The notes beneath the pieces are model-generated. The model was not told the origin of the DNA. It worked only from the letters and a program-made list of their open reading frames with translations, and did not search any database. The position numbers and the translations under genes are program-made. From Aridibaculum aurantiacum (GTDB taxonomy: Bacteria > Bacteroidota > Bacteroidia > Chitinophagales > Chitinophagaceae), in NCBI RefSeq assembly GCF_017355875.1, contig NZ_JAFEWC010000003.1, positions 129,001-193,000 on the forward strand: a stretch of 64,000 bases of DNA. Direction: 5' to 3'. Within the stretch, counting starts at the first letter, position 1. Every line of letters begins with the position of its first letter. Below, piece by piece: positions 35,139-44,900 of the stretch.

Positions 35139-36119
35139 ATGCTGGTCGACAGCTTCAATAGGATACATAATTATTTACGCATTTCTATTACAGACAACTG
35201 CAACCTGCGTTGCTTCTATTGCATGCCTGACGAAGATCATGCTGTAACCGCATCAACAAACCTGATGCAGGTGGAAGAGATAGACCAGATAGCAAAAACA
35301 TTTGTGTCGCTGGGTGTAACTAAAATCAGGCTGACAGGTGGTGAACCATTGGTGCGTAAAGATGCAGCCAAAATCATTGAGCAGCTTTCAAGGTATCCTG
35401 TTGAGCTTACTTTAACCACCAACGGAACGCGGCTTCATGAATTTATTCCTGTCCTAAAGAATGCCGGTGTCCGATCTGTGAATGTTAGTTTAGATACCCT
35501 TGATAAAGACAAGTTCCAGGTGATGACAAAGAGGGACGCGTATCAAAGGGTACTGAGCAACATCCGGCAACTATCGAAGGAGAACATTCATGTAAAGGTG
35601 AATGTGGTGATGATGAAAGGCGTGAATGATGATGAGATCAATGCTTTTGTTGCCATGACCAAAGCGCTTCCTGTTCATATCCGATTCATAGAGTTTATGC
35701 CTTTTTCCGGCAATCATTGGGAGAGCCAGAAGGTATTTGGATGGAAACAGATCTTGGAGGTAGTTGGCGAGGAGTACGATTATATTAAGTTGAAGGATGA
35801 TATCCATGATACGACGAAAAAGTATATAGTTCCGGATCATGTAGGTACGTTCGCCGTTATCAGCACCATCACTTCTCCTTTCTGCGGCAATTGCAACAGG
35901 ATGCGTATTACTGCCGATGGCAAAATGAAGAATTGCCTGTTCTCACAAAAGGAGACAGACCTTCTTTCAGCATTGCGAAGAGGTGAAGATATCGTTCCGC
36001 TCATCAGGCATTCTATTGGAAGTAAGGCTGCCGAAAGAGGTGGCCAATTTACTGGCAACATAGAAGAATTGGATACTGCTTCTTTGAAGAACAGGAGCAT
36101 GATAACCATAGGCGGTTAG
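35139..36119 (+). CDS. moaA: GTP 3',8-cyclase MoaA
   Basis: The 326-residue radical-SAM enzyme carries out the first step of molybdenum cofactor synthesis. The N-terminal cluster motif is CNLRCFYCMP, the C-terminal cluster is built from FCGNCNRMRITADG and NCLFS, and the chain ends in the conserved Gly-Gly (TIGG). It is first of the six-gene molybdenum cofactor set, with moeA starting 17 bp later. The product is needed by the xanthine dehydrogenase in this window. Confidence 0.97.
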   Translation: MLVDSFNRIHNYLRISITDNCNLRCFYCMPDEDHAVTASTNLMQVEEIDQIAKTFVSLGVTKIRLTGGEPLVRKDAAKIIEQLSRYPVELTLTTNGTRLHEFIPVLKNAGVRSVNVSLDTLDKDKFQVMTKRDAYQRVLSNIRQLSKENIHVKVNVVMMKGVNDDEINAFVAMTKALPVHIRFIEFMPFSGNHWESQKVFGWKQILEVVGEEYDYIKLKDDIHDTTKKYIVPDHVGTFAVISTITSPFCGNCNRMRITADGKMKNCLFSQKETDLLSALRRGEDIVPLIRHSIGSKAAERGGQFTGNIEELDTASLKNRSMITIGG

Positions 36120-36136
36120 TGATAAAGAACAAGTAA

Positions 36137-37318
36137 ATGATCTCCGTACAAGAAGCAAAAGACCTTATTCGCCTGCATAGCAAACAACTTCCAGCCCAGG
36201 TTTTATCGTTGAAAGATGCAACAGGCTTAGCGCTGGCAGAAGATATATATGCTCCGCAAGACTTTCCTCCTTTTATGCAATCGTCAATGGACGGTTATGC
36301 ATTCAAATTCTATGATTGGAAAGGAGAACCATTAGCTATAGTAGGCGAGGTGCAGGCAGGTTCAGCAAAAGAAATAGCGACAAGTAATAAACAAGCAGTA
36401 AGAATATTTACAGGTGCTCCCGTTCCCGCAGGACTAGATACGGTAGTGATGCAGGAGAAGGCCGTGGTAGAGAATAGGCAACTACACGTACTGGATGATG
36501 CTTTGGTAAAAGGCAGCAATGTGCGGCAAATTGGTTCTGAAATACCAAGAAGAGCATTGGCTTTAGAAATGGGAACTACATTAACTGCGGGGGCTATTGG
36601 TTTCATAGCAGGCTTAGGTATTTCCGAAGTAATAGCAGTTGCCAAACCATCAGTTGCCATTATTGTTACTGGCAAAGAACTTCAAAAGCCGGGTGAGCAA
36701 CTACAGTATGGGCAGGTTTATGAATCCAATTCTTATGCACTTACTGCAGCTTTGCAAGCAATTGGTATAACTGGAGTAAGTGTGCAGTGGGTAGACGATG
36801 ATCTTACTTCTATAACATCTGTTATTGAAACTGCTATAGGCACGGCAGATTTGGTATTGATAACAGGAGGCGTAAGTGTGGGTGATTATGATTTTGTATC
36901 GCAGGCATTAGAACATGCGCAAGTTGAACAGGTTTTTCATAAAGTAAAACAAAGACCAGGCAAACCTTTGCTCTTTGCTAAAAAGGATACTACCATAGTT
37001 TTTGGTTTGCCAGGCAATCCTTCATCAGTGCTTACGTGCTTCTACGAATATGTACTTCTTGCTATCCAGCTGATGATGGGGCTGTCAAAGCCGTTCTTGA
37101 AAACTGTACATCTTCCCCTGGCGCAGGATTATAACAAGAACACACAGCTAAGGCACTTCCTGAAGGGAATGATTGTAAACAATGAAGTGTTGCCATTAGA
37201 CGCACAGGAGTCTTATAAAATGAGATCTTTTGCTATGGCCGATTGCTTGGTTTGTTTAGTAGAAGCCAAAACGACATACAAAAAAGGTGATGTGGTTGAA
37301 GTTCATATTTTACCTTAG
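36137..37318 (+). CDS. moeA: molybdopterin molybdenumtransferase MoeA
   Basis: The 393-residue protein has the MoeA start region (LPAQVLSLKDATGLALAEDIYAP), PPFMQSSMDGYAF, IFTGAPVPAG, the MPT-binding domain (VAIIVTGKEL, YESNSYAL, ITGGVSVGDYDFV) and FGLPGNPSSVLTCFYEYV. It inserts molybdate into adenylated molybdopterin. Its TAG stop overlaps by one base the GTG start of the next gene. Confidence 0.96.
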   Translation: MISVQEAKDLIRLHSKQLPAQVLSLKDATGLALAEDIYAPQDFPPFMQSSMDGYAFKFYDWKGEPLAIVGEVQAGSAKEIATSNKQAVRIFTGAPVPAGLDTVVMQEKAVVENRQLHVLDDALVKGSNVRQIGSEIPRRALALEMGTTLTAGAIGFIAGLGISEVIAVAKPSVAIIVTGKELQKPGEQLQYGQVYESNSYALTAALQAIGITGVSVQWVDDDLTSITSVIETAIGTADLVLITGGVSVGDYDFVSQALEHAQVEQVFHKVKQRPGKPLLFAKKDTTIVFGLPGNPSSVLTCFYEYVLLAIQLMMGLSKPFLKTVHLPLAQDYNKNTQLRHFLKGMIVNNEVLPLDAQESYKMRSFAMADCLVCLVEAKTTYKKGDVVEVHILP

Positions 37319-38058
37319 TGAGCGTGATAGAGCCTGTCCTAATCTTTTATTTTGCACTGGTAGCAGTTGCTTTTTTTTATGCTTCTGTAGGGCATGGTGG
37401 AGCAAGTGGCTACCTGGCATTGATGGCTATATTCAACATGGCACCGGATGTGATGCGACCCACAGCTTTAGTATTGAACATCTTCGTTTCGCTCATCGCA
37501 TTCATACAATTTTATAAGGCCCGTCATTTCACCTGGAAGTTATTTCTGCCGCTAGCCGCAGCATCCATTCCTATGTCTTTTATCGGGGGCTTAATCAGCC
37601 TTGATCAGGATCTCTATAAAAAGATTTTAGGAGTACTACTCCTGTTTGCAGTTCTTCGATTTTTTGGTTTCCGTAAGAATGAGGAAACTGATCGAAAAAC
37701 TTATTCAACTGTAATAGCTATATTGATTGGAGGTATCATTGGTCTATTATCAGGAATGATCGGGATTGGCGGAGGCATTATCTTGTCGCCGGTGCTATTG
37801 TTGCTGAAATGGACGAACCTGAAACAAACAGCTGCTATTAGTGCATTATTCATCTTTGTCAATTCGTTAGCAGGCTTAGCAGGCCAGCTTTATCAAGGGT
37901 TAGAATTTTCCACCAACATGTATGCTTTAGTGGCAATAGCAATGGTGGGTGGAATGGCAGGTTCATACTTTGGTGCCCACAAGTTTAACCAGCTAATCTT
38001 GAAACGGGTTTTGGCAGGTGTTCTTTTTATAGCAGTGATAAAACTGCTGACAATTTAG
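37318..38058 (+). CDS. TauE/SafE-family anion permease within the molybdenum cofactor operon
   Basis: The 246-residue membrane protein has about eight helices. It shows the family features GHGGASGYLALM in the first half and LLSGMIGIGGGIILSPVLL in the second. TauE/SafE proteins export or import sulfite, sulfoacetate and related anions. It starts with GTG, overlaps moeA by one base, and ends 8 bp before the chosen moaD ATG, so it is a true operon member. A link to sulfur or oxyanion supply for the cofactor pathway is inferred from position only. Confidence 0.85.
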   Translation: MSVIEPVLIFYFALVAVAFFYASVGHGGASGYLALMAIFNMAPDVMRPTALVLNIFVSLIAFIQFYKARHFTWKLFLPLAAASIPMSFIGGLISLDQDLYKKILGVLLLFAVLRFFGFRKNEETDRKTYSTVIAILIGGIIGLLSGMIGIGGGIILSPVLLLLKWTNLKQTAAISALFIFVNSLAGLAGQLYQGLEFSTNMYALVAIAMVGGMAGSYFGAHKFNQLILKRVLAGVLFIAVIKLLTI

Positions 38059-38066
38059 TAGTGAAT

Positions 38067-38300
38067 ATGAAAGTAAACTTATTGGCTTTTGGAAAGGTTG
38101 CTGAAGTTACCGGGAACCATCTAACACTGGAGGAGGAAGTGCATGATACAGATGCCTTGAACACTTTCCTCCTAAGCCATTATCCTGCCTTACATTGCCT
38201 TACATATTTGCTGGCTGTTGATAAAGAGATCATACATTCAAATACACAACTCAAAGAAAATGTAACAGTAGCTTTGTTGCCTCCTTTTTCAGGAGGATAG
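38067..38300 (+). CDS. moaD: molybdopterin synthase sulfur carrier subunit MoaD
   Basis: The 77-residue ubiquitin-fold protein begins MKVNLLAFGKVAEVTG and ends with the functional Gly-Gly (PPFSGG), which is adenylated and thiocarboxylated. The ATG at 38067 is preferred over a GTG two codons upstream. No moeB homologue, which would activate it, is present in the window. Confidence 0.92.
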   Translation: MKVNLLAFGKVAEVTGNHLTLEEEVHDTDALNTFLLSHYPALHCLTYLLAVDKEIIHSNTQLKENVTVALLPPFSGG

Positions 38301-38332
38301 ATTATTATTATAGACTAACCAGGAGAGACAAC

Positions 38333-38779
38333 ATGAGCAACCCGCAGCCAAAGAACATATTTGTAAATGGACCTATAGATCCTGCGTTTATTGGTGATAG
38401 TATAGCAAAACATGCTAGCAAAACAGGTATAGGTGCTCATAGTATCTTCCTTGGACAAGTGCGGAAAGATGTTGTTGACAACAAGCAAGTAGCCGCCATA
38501 GATTATACCACTTATGAAGAAATGGCTTTGGAGAAAATGCACGAGATAAGGGAAGCTACTTTTAACAAATTTTCTTTAACCTGCATGCACGTGTACCACA
38601 GCCTTGGAAAAGTGGACGCTGGCCAAATATGTTTATTTGTTTTCACTTCATCTAAACACCGCAGGGCAGCAATTGACGCATGTAATGAAGTGGTGGAGCG
38701 CATAAAGGCCGAACTGCCTGTTTGGGGAAAAGAGATATTTGTAGATGAAACTTATCAATGGAAGCAGAACAATCCCTGA
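38333..38779 (+). CDS. moaE: molybdopterin synthase catalytic subunit MoaE
   Basis: The 148-residue protein has GAHSIFLGQVRKD, the YTTYEEMALEKM segment, VYHSLGKVDAGQICLFVFTSSKHRRAA and the late VWGKEIF, all typical of MoaE. It transfers sulfur from two MoaD molecules to precursor Z. A good Shine-Dalgarno sequence (AGGAG) precedes the ATG, unlike most genes here. Confidence 0.95.
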   Translation: MSNPQPKNIFVNGPIDPAFIGDSIAKHASKTGIGAHSIFLGQVRKDVVDNKQVAAIDYTTYEEMALEKMHEIREATFNKFSLTCMHVYHSLGKVDAGQICLFVFTSSKHRRAAIDACNEVVERIKAELPVWGKEIFVDETYQWKQNNP

Positions 38780-38821
38780 TCAACCTTCATTAAAAAAGTC
38801 CCGGCATCATAACAACTTTTC

Positions 38822-39739
38822 ATGGTAAATATTACACCTAAGATCAAAACCTTAAGACAAGCCGTGGCGCAGGCACTGGTAACAGTGTCGAAGCAGGAGA
38901 CAATAGATGCTATTCAAAACAGGTTGGTGCCAAAGGGTGATGTGTTTGAATTCAGCCGTGCAGCAGGCTTTTTAGCGGTTAAAAAAACAAGTGATGTGAT
39001 TCCTGACTGTCACCCGTTGCCAATTGAATTCACTTCTATCACACATGCCATTGATGGTCTTTCTATTATCATCCGCGTGGAAGTGCATACAATATACAAA
39101 ACAGGAGTAGAGGTAGAAGCCATGCATGGCGCTTCTATTACGGCTCTTACCATGTACGATATGTTGAAGCCGCTTGACAAGGAAGTGGAGATTTCCACTA
39201 TAAAACTGGTAAGCAAAAAAGGAGGGAAGTCTCAACACAAAGATTTTCCTGCAGGGCAATTGCAATGTGCAGTGGTTGTTTGTTCGGATAGTGTGGCTGC
39301 AGGAAACGCAGAGGATGTTGCCGGCAAAGCAGTTATAGAAAAACTGCAACAAAGTGGCCTTAGCACCTCCACGTATAAAGTTATTCCCGATGATTTTGAT
39401 ACCATACAACTCACTGCGCGGCAGCTTAGTGGCGAGCACTTCAATATCATCATCTTTACAGGTGGAACAGGTTTATCTAAAAGAGATGTAACACCCGACG
39501 CCATAGAACCACTGTTAGATAAACAGATACCGGGCATCATGGAAGCTGCACGAAATTATGGGCAGGAGCGCACGCCGTATGCCATGTTGTCTCGTGGCGT
39601 TGCAGGATTCATCAATCATAGTTTGGTGCTGACCTTACCCGGCTCTACCAAAGGTGCAGTAGAAACAATGGATGCACTATTTCCATACATCCTCCATGTA
39701 TTTCATGTTGCGGAGGGGCTTAGGCATAATGATGATTGA
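38822..39739 (+). CDS. MoaC-MogA/MoaB fusion, bifunctional molybdenum cofactor enzyme
   Basis: The 305-residue protein is a fusion. Residues 1 to about 145 are MoaC (PDCHPLPIEFTS, VEVEAMHGASITALTMYDM, KKGGKSQHK), which forms cyclic pyranopterin monophosphate. Residues about 150-305 are a MogA/MoaB domain (VVVCSDSVAAG, IIIFTGGTGLSKRDVTPDA, RGVAGFINHSLVLTLPGSTKG), which adenylates molybdopterin. The fusion covers two steps of one pathway, before and after molybdopterin synthase (MoaD/MoaE). It is the last gene of the operon, and no hairpin terminator is visible after it. Confidence 0.93.
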   Translation: MVNITPKIKTLRQAVAQALVTVSKQETIDAIQNRLVPKGDVFEFSRAAGFLAVKKTSDVIPDCHPLPIEFTSITHAIDGLSIIIRVEVHTIYKTGVEVEAMHGASITALTMYDMLKPLDKEVEISTIKLVSKKGGKSQHKDFPAGQLQCAVVVCSDSVAAGNAEDVAGKAVIEKLQQSGLSTSTYKVIPDDFDTIQLTARQLSGEHFNIIIFTGGTGLSKRDVTPDAIEPLLDKQIPGIMEAARNYGQERTPYAMLSRGVAGFINHSLVLTLPGSTKGAVETMDALFPYILHVFHVAEGLRHNDD

Positions 39740-39915
39740 TGATGCTGTTTTAACTAACGGCTGTATTTGCTGTAGCAGTTCTAATGGCCCATTTAACTTG
39801 CCGCAATGGTACGCGTTACCAGTTCTGATAAATTAGATGCCTGTGGTTTTGCCATCTTTCAATTAATAGCTTTAAACATATTTCTTTCTAAAAAAGAACA
39901 CTATAAAGCCTTTCC

Positions 39916-39943
39916 TGCAACAAACACAACAGTTCCTGCAACA
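39916..39943 (+). promoter_or_regulatory. paired TGCAACA half-sites, putative AraC-type operator
   Basis: TGCAACA occurs at 39916-39922 and again at 39937-39943, exactly 21 bp apart, about 60 bp before the ATG at 40001. The match extends to TTCCTGCAACAA in both copies. A TAGTTTCG sequence at 39974-39981, one mismatch from the Bacteroidota -7 element TAnnTTTG, lies about 30 bp after the second copy. Similar pairs precede the genes at 46104 and 52468. Confidence 0.6.
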
Positions 39944-40000
39944 ATAGCGACAGTCTTACTTCCTCAGGCTCAATAGTTTCGTTTGTTCTAAAACTTAACG

Positions 40001-41767
40001 ATGAAGCCATTTCAGCCTTTGTTTTTGCTGCTGCTGTTTGTGCAGCTTTGCTTCACCCAAAGCGTATTTGCACAACAAAAACTGGATCATATTCTCGATA
40101 TGGTGCATCACAATCCAGGTGAGCCGCTTACTAATTCTGCGTTCACAGATCCTGCATACCTAAAAACGAACGGCTTCAATGGGCAGGTCATCAACGATTT
40201 TACTTTTGCGCATGCTGCCGTAACTTTCGATGCGCTTCAAAAAGATATTTTCCCAAAAGGAACTAAGGAGCGTACCTGGGTAGAAAATGCTGCCGCAAAA
40301 GTACGCTCGAACATTGCCAATGCGCACAAAGCTGGTATCAAAGCTTATTATTTTACTGACCTGATAGTCCTGCCAAAAAAGCTGGTGGAGGTGTATGCCG
40401 ATGAGATTTTGGATGAAAATGGCAAGATCTCGTTAGAGCGGCCAAAGACGATCGAACTTCATCGGCTGATGCTGGATGAGCTATTCCAACAATTTCCTGA
40501 GTTAGACGGGCTGGTGATACGTACCGGCGAAACTTATCTCAATAATGTACCCTTCCATACGGGTAATAATCCCATCACCAAGGGCGAACAAAGTCATATA
40601 AAACTATTACAACTTCTTAGGGATGAGGTATGTGTAAAGCGAAACAAGAAGATTTTTTACAGAACGTGGTCATTTGGGGGAATGCACGAAGAGCCTGTTT
40701 ATTATCTGAATGTGACCAAAAACGTTGACCCTCATCCTAATCTTATTTTCTCGGTTAAGCATACGAAAGGCGACTACCATCGCACCTTTGATTTCAATCC
40801 TACGCTTGCCATTGGCAATCACCCGCAGGTGGTAGAGGTGCAGTGCCAGCGTGAGTACGAAGGCAAAGGAGCCTATCCTAATTATGTAATGAATGGAGTT
40901 ATAGAAGGCTTTGAAGAATATGCAACCTCGAAACCGCAGCAAGGGAAAAAAAGCCTGCGGGATATTGCATCCAGCCCCACTTTCAAAGGTGTATGGTCGT
41001 GGTCCCGAGGCGGCGGTTGGGTAGGTCCTTATATCTCCAACGAATTCTGGTGCAAGGTAAATGCCTTTGTATTGAGCACCTGGGCCGCTGACCCGTCAAT
41101 GTCCGAAGAAAAAGCTTTTGAACAATTTATGGATAAGGCCGGCATCACAGGCAGCAGCAGGCAAGCATTCAGAAAATTGAGCCTTTTATCTGCAACAGCT
41201 GTCTTAAAAGGTCACAACAGTGCAATGCAGCAGTTTGACCCGGAGTGGGTTTGGTGGATGCGGGATGAGTTTCTCGGCGGCATCAATCCAAACACTAATG
41301 GGGCAAAATTTGACTCGGAAGGTGTTTTGTACAAAGCATTTGTTTCTTATGACAGCATGGGCTTGCTTCAAAAAGCTGTTGATGAAAAATTTGAGGCGGT
41401 AAAACTTTGGCATCAGGTTGTCAACCTAAGCAAGCAGGTAAAAATGAAAGATAAAGCCGATGAAGAATACGTGCGGCTTTCATCTAACTATGGATTGCTG
41501 CTACACAACATTATTGCAGAAGGCTGGAAGATCATGGCGATTGGTTTCCAGGGAGATAAAAACGGAAAGTATAATACCAAAGCACTGGCCGCATCCATTG
41601 CTAATTACGACAAACTGTGGCAGCAATACAGGCAATTAAAAGCAGGTAATCCACAGGTCGCTACTCTTTATAAACCCAATGCATTTGTATACGAAGCCCC
41701 TGTTTATCATAAAGAAATGGGAATGGATGCGTCAGTTAATAAGTACAGAAAATTAATAAGCAAGTAA
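40001..41767 (+). CDS. secreted protein, probable TIM-barrel glycoside hydrolase of unrecognised family
   Basis: The 588-residue protein has a signal peptide (ending QSVFAQ). Its body reads like a glycosidase barrel: AHKAGIKAYYFTDLIV, DGLVIRTGETYLNNVPFHTGN with candidate acidic residues, KKIFYRTWSFGG, EVQCQREYEGKGAYP and GVWSWSRGGGWVGPY. The C-terminal ~170 residues are helical. Some features recall alpha-glucuronidase-type families, but I cannot assign one. It lies just before the hybrid two-component regulator and its promoter has the paired TGMAACA sites, so it is probably part of the locus regulon. Confidence 0.6.
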   Translation: MKPFQPLFLLLLFVQLCFTQSVFAQQKLDHILDMVHHNPGEPLTNSAFTDPAYLKTNGFNGQVINDFTFAHAAVTFDALQKDIFPKGTKERTWVENAAAKVRSNIANAHKAGIKAYYFTDLIVLPKKLVEVYADEILDENGKISLERPKTIELHRLMLDELFQQFPELDGLVIRTGETYLNNVPFHTGNNPITKGEQSHIKLLQLLRDEVCVKRNKKIFYRTWSFGGMHEEPVYYLNVTKNVDPHPNLIFSVKHTKGDYHRTFDFNPTLAIGNHPQVVEVQCQREYEGKGAYPNYVMNGVIEGFEEYATSKPQQGKKSLRDIASSPTFKGVWSWSRGGGWVGPYISNEFWCKVNAFVLSTWAADPSMSEEKAFEQFMDKAGITGSSRQAFRKLSLLSATAVLKGHNSAMQQFDPEWVWWMRDEFLGGINPNTNGAKFDSEGVLYKAFVSYDSMGLLQKAVDEKFEAVKLWHQVVNLSKQVKMKDKADEEYVRLSSNYGLLLHNIIAEGWKIMAIGFQGDKNGKYNTKALAASIANYDKLWQQYRQLKAGNPQVATLYKPNAFVYEAPVYHKEMGMDASVNKYRKLISK

Positions 41768-41768
41768 G

Positions 41769-41864
41769 ATGCATTATCCTAAGAAAAGGCTGAAAGTATT
41801 TGTGGGCCTGGGTTATATCATCCTGGTCATCCTGATGTTTTTGTTGATTCATCTTTTTTTATAA
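41769..41864 (+). CDS. 31-residue single-helix membrane peptide
   Basis: An ATG frame starting 1 bp after the previous stop encodes MHYPKKRLKVF followed by one hydrophobic helix (VGLGYIILVILMFLLIHLFL). The basic N-terminus and helix are typical of small inner membrane peptides. It lies between the predicted hydrolase and the sensor kinase gene, 59 bp before the latter. No ribosome binding site stands out, so coding status is uncertain. Confidence 0.4.
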   Translation: MHYPKKRLKVFVGLGYIILVILMFLLIHLFL

Positions 41865-41923
41865 CATGTTGTCGCTGCGGATTCTTACCTTCCGCATCAG
41901 AAACTGTAAAGAGGAAATTGATA

Positions 41924-44900
41924 ATGAAAACAACCTGGCGAGGCTTCTGTATACGGAGTTTCTTCCTGTTGCAGTTTTTGTTGTTAGTGTTTTCAACCAC
42001 TGCCCAAAAGCTCATCAGCCCTACACCTGTATTTGAATTGTATAACAGCAGCCACGGCTTGCCAGATATACGAATACGTAACCTATTCCAGGATAGCCAG
42101 GGCTACTTGTGGGTGGGTACTATGAACGGCACCTGTCGCTACGATGGCTATAATTTCCAGCGAAACTTCTACGACAACCAGGCGCAAAATGTGCTTAATA
42201 GCTGGGCTTATGCAATAACGGAAGACGAAGAAAAGACCATCTGGTTTGGCACACGCGAGGGCATCAGCAATTACAACAGCGTTAAAGAAGAATTTGTAAC
42301 TGTAAAAGGTCTCCAGGCGCAAGATCATCCTATTTTACAAAGAGGTATTTCCACCTTACTGAACCACGATGGACACCTATATATAGGAACTCCATTGGGT
42401 CTTGCTATTTATAATAAACGTTCTAAGAAACTGCAGGTTTTTAAAAATAAGAACCTGAACGCGCCTGTCAGTAGCATAGTTTCTTCTAAAATGGGTGGCC
42501 TATGGCTGGCAACACACGAAGGTGTCATCCGGTACAATAGCAATATTTCTTCAGCATCATTTTTCCCAATAAAGCTAAAGTCAAACCCTTATGGAGACAG
42601 GATTTGGAGCCTGCTGGAAGTTGACGATCAGCTACTGATTGCTACCGCAGGCAATGGATTGTTGAAATTGCCATTATCGGCTTCTCCGGGAAAAGAGGGA
42701 AGCGCCACCCCATTTAATCGTTTTGCAGGAAGTAGTCATCAACTGGATAATGAACAGGTTTTTGATATTCGTCGTGCACCAAATGGCGATATATGGCTGG
42801 GGATGGAGCATGGTCTTGGAAAAATATCGGGTGCAAAAGGAAGTGAGCAACTAGTCATTTATCAAAACAACCCGATCAGCAACAAGAGTATCAGCAACAA
42901 CATTACCTACAAAGTAATGATTGACCGCGACAACAATCTATGGTGTGGTACGGAAGGTGGCTTAAACAAGCTGAACCTCGACATGCTGGCCTTTAATTAC
43001 CTCACATTCACAGAAAAAGATACACGCGACCAGGTGCGCGGACTGGTTTCTGCAAATGGAAATGATATATGGCTGGGCACTGCTAACCATGGTTTGTTCC
43101 TCTTCAATACATCACAGGGTACTACTAAAAAGATACCGCAGCCACACCAAAATATCCGCAGCTTAATGGTAGATGAGGGGCAGGTATGGTCAGGCCACCT
43201 GAATGGCATTACTGCAACCAATCAAACAAGCCAAAGCATAAGTAAAACTGCAGCAACTGATCATGCTGTTTTTGCCCTGCTAAAAGACAGGAAAAGAAAT
43301 ATCTGGTTGGGAACCAATAAAGGCCTGCTTCGAATAACACCAGCTGGAGATACCATTGATTATGCACAAAAACCAAGTGTAGATGCCGCCGTTCGCCGTG
43401 GTTTTGTTCGATTTGTTTATGAAGATGCAAGCAGCCGTATTTGGTTAGGTTTCGAAAATGGGGGCTGCGGCCTTTTTGATCCTAATACTGAAAAATATGC
43501 TCCTGTTATAAGCAGCAACGGCGCATCATTACCAACCACTACTTATTATGGGATAGGCGAGTATCCAACCAATACCTTTTGGCTCGGTTCTGCCACAGGG
43601 TTGGTACGTGTACAACTGCAACAGAAACAAGGAAAGCCTGTATTTGATATAAAGAATTTCAATGAACAGGATGGCTTACCCGGTCGGTCGGTAAATAGTG
43701 TTCAAGCCGATGGTGTAGGCAACCTGTGGCTGGCGACTCTCCAGGGTGTTGTGAAATTCAATACGAAGAACAACGATTTCAACCTCTACCTGCAAGGTGT
43801 GGAGTTTGGAAGTAATGCCGGCAGTAAAACAGCTGATGGTCACCTGCTAATGGGAGCCAATGATGGCTTTGTCATTTTTGATCCATTGGCTATCAAAGAA
43901 CCTGTACATGCACCAGCTGTACGATTTACCTCTCTAAAATTGCTGAACCAGGTGGTAAACGTGAAGGAGGTGTATGAAGGTGATACTGTATTGACACAAC
44001 CTCTTTCTGCTACAAAAGAGATAGAACTGAATTACAGAAACAATTTATTCACTATTGGATTTGTAGGACTTCATTTTACCAATCCGGCTGCAAATCACTA
44101 CGCTTACCGGTTGGTTGGTTTTGATAAAGACTGGATATATACAGATGCCTCCAACCGCAACATTACCTACACCAACCTGGATGCAGGTGATTATGTTTTT
44201 GAAGTAAAGGCAGCCAATAGTTCAGGTAAATGGAGCGAAAAAGCAGAAAGCCTGAAGCTGACTATTTTACCTCCACCATGGAAAACCTGGTGGGCGAAGG
44301 TGTTATACTTCCTGTTGTTCAATGCCCTCTTGTTTGGTATTATCTGGTACTTCCAGGTACAGACACGCCAGCGTAACCAGCTACGGTTTGAGCAAATGGA
44401 GAAAGCGCAGATCCGGAAGATGAACGAGATGAAGACCACTTTCTTTACCGACATCTCACACGAGTTTCGCACGCCACTTTCGCTGATCGTAAGCCCTGTG
44501 GAGGAGCTGATAACAGCGCCTGAAATAGAGGGCGAAGCAAGAACAAAACTGCGCATGATCCATAACAACTGTAAAAAGTTGTTGTCGCTGATCAACGAGC
44601 TGATGACTTTCCAGAAGATGGAGGAGGATAAACTGCAGCTATTGCCTGCGCGGCACGATGTGGTAGAATTTACCAAAGAAGTGTTTGCCAATTTTGACCT
44701 GGTGGCGCAGCGTAACAAACTCCGGTTTTTATACAGCTGCAACGTGGAGCGGCTGGTAGTTTCTATTGATAAGCCTAAGCTGGAGATCGTGCTGAACAAC
44801 CTGCTGTCAAATGCATTTAAGTTCACACCTGCCGGTGGGGAGATCCGTTTGGATGTTGAGCTACAACAGGAGCCTGCCGCTGAAACTGCTTACCTGCAAA

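Noticed and set aside
41865-41923. TGMAACA pair before the HTCS gene (autoregulation)
   Set aside because: No paired half-sites were found in this short gap.
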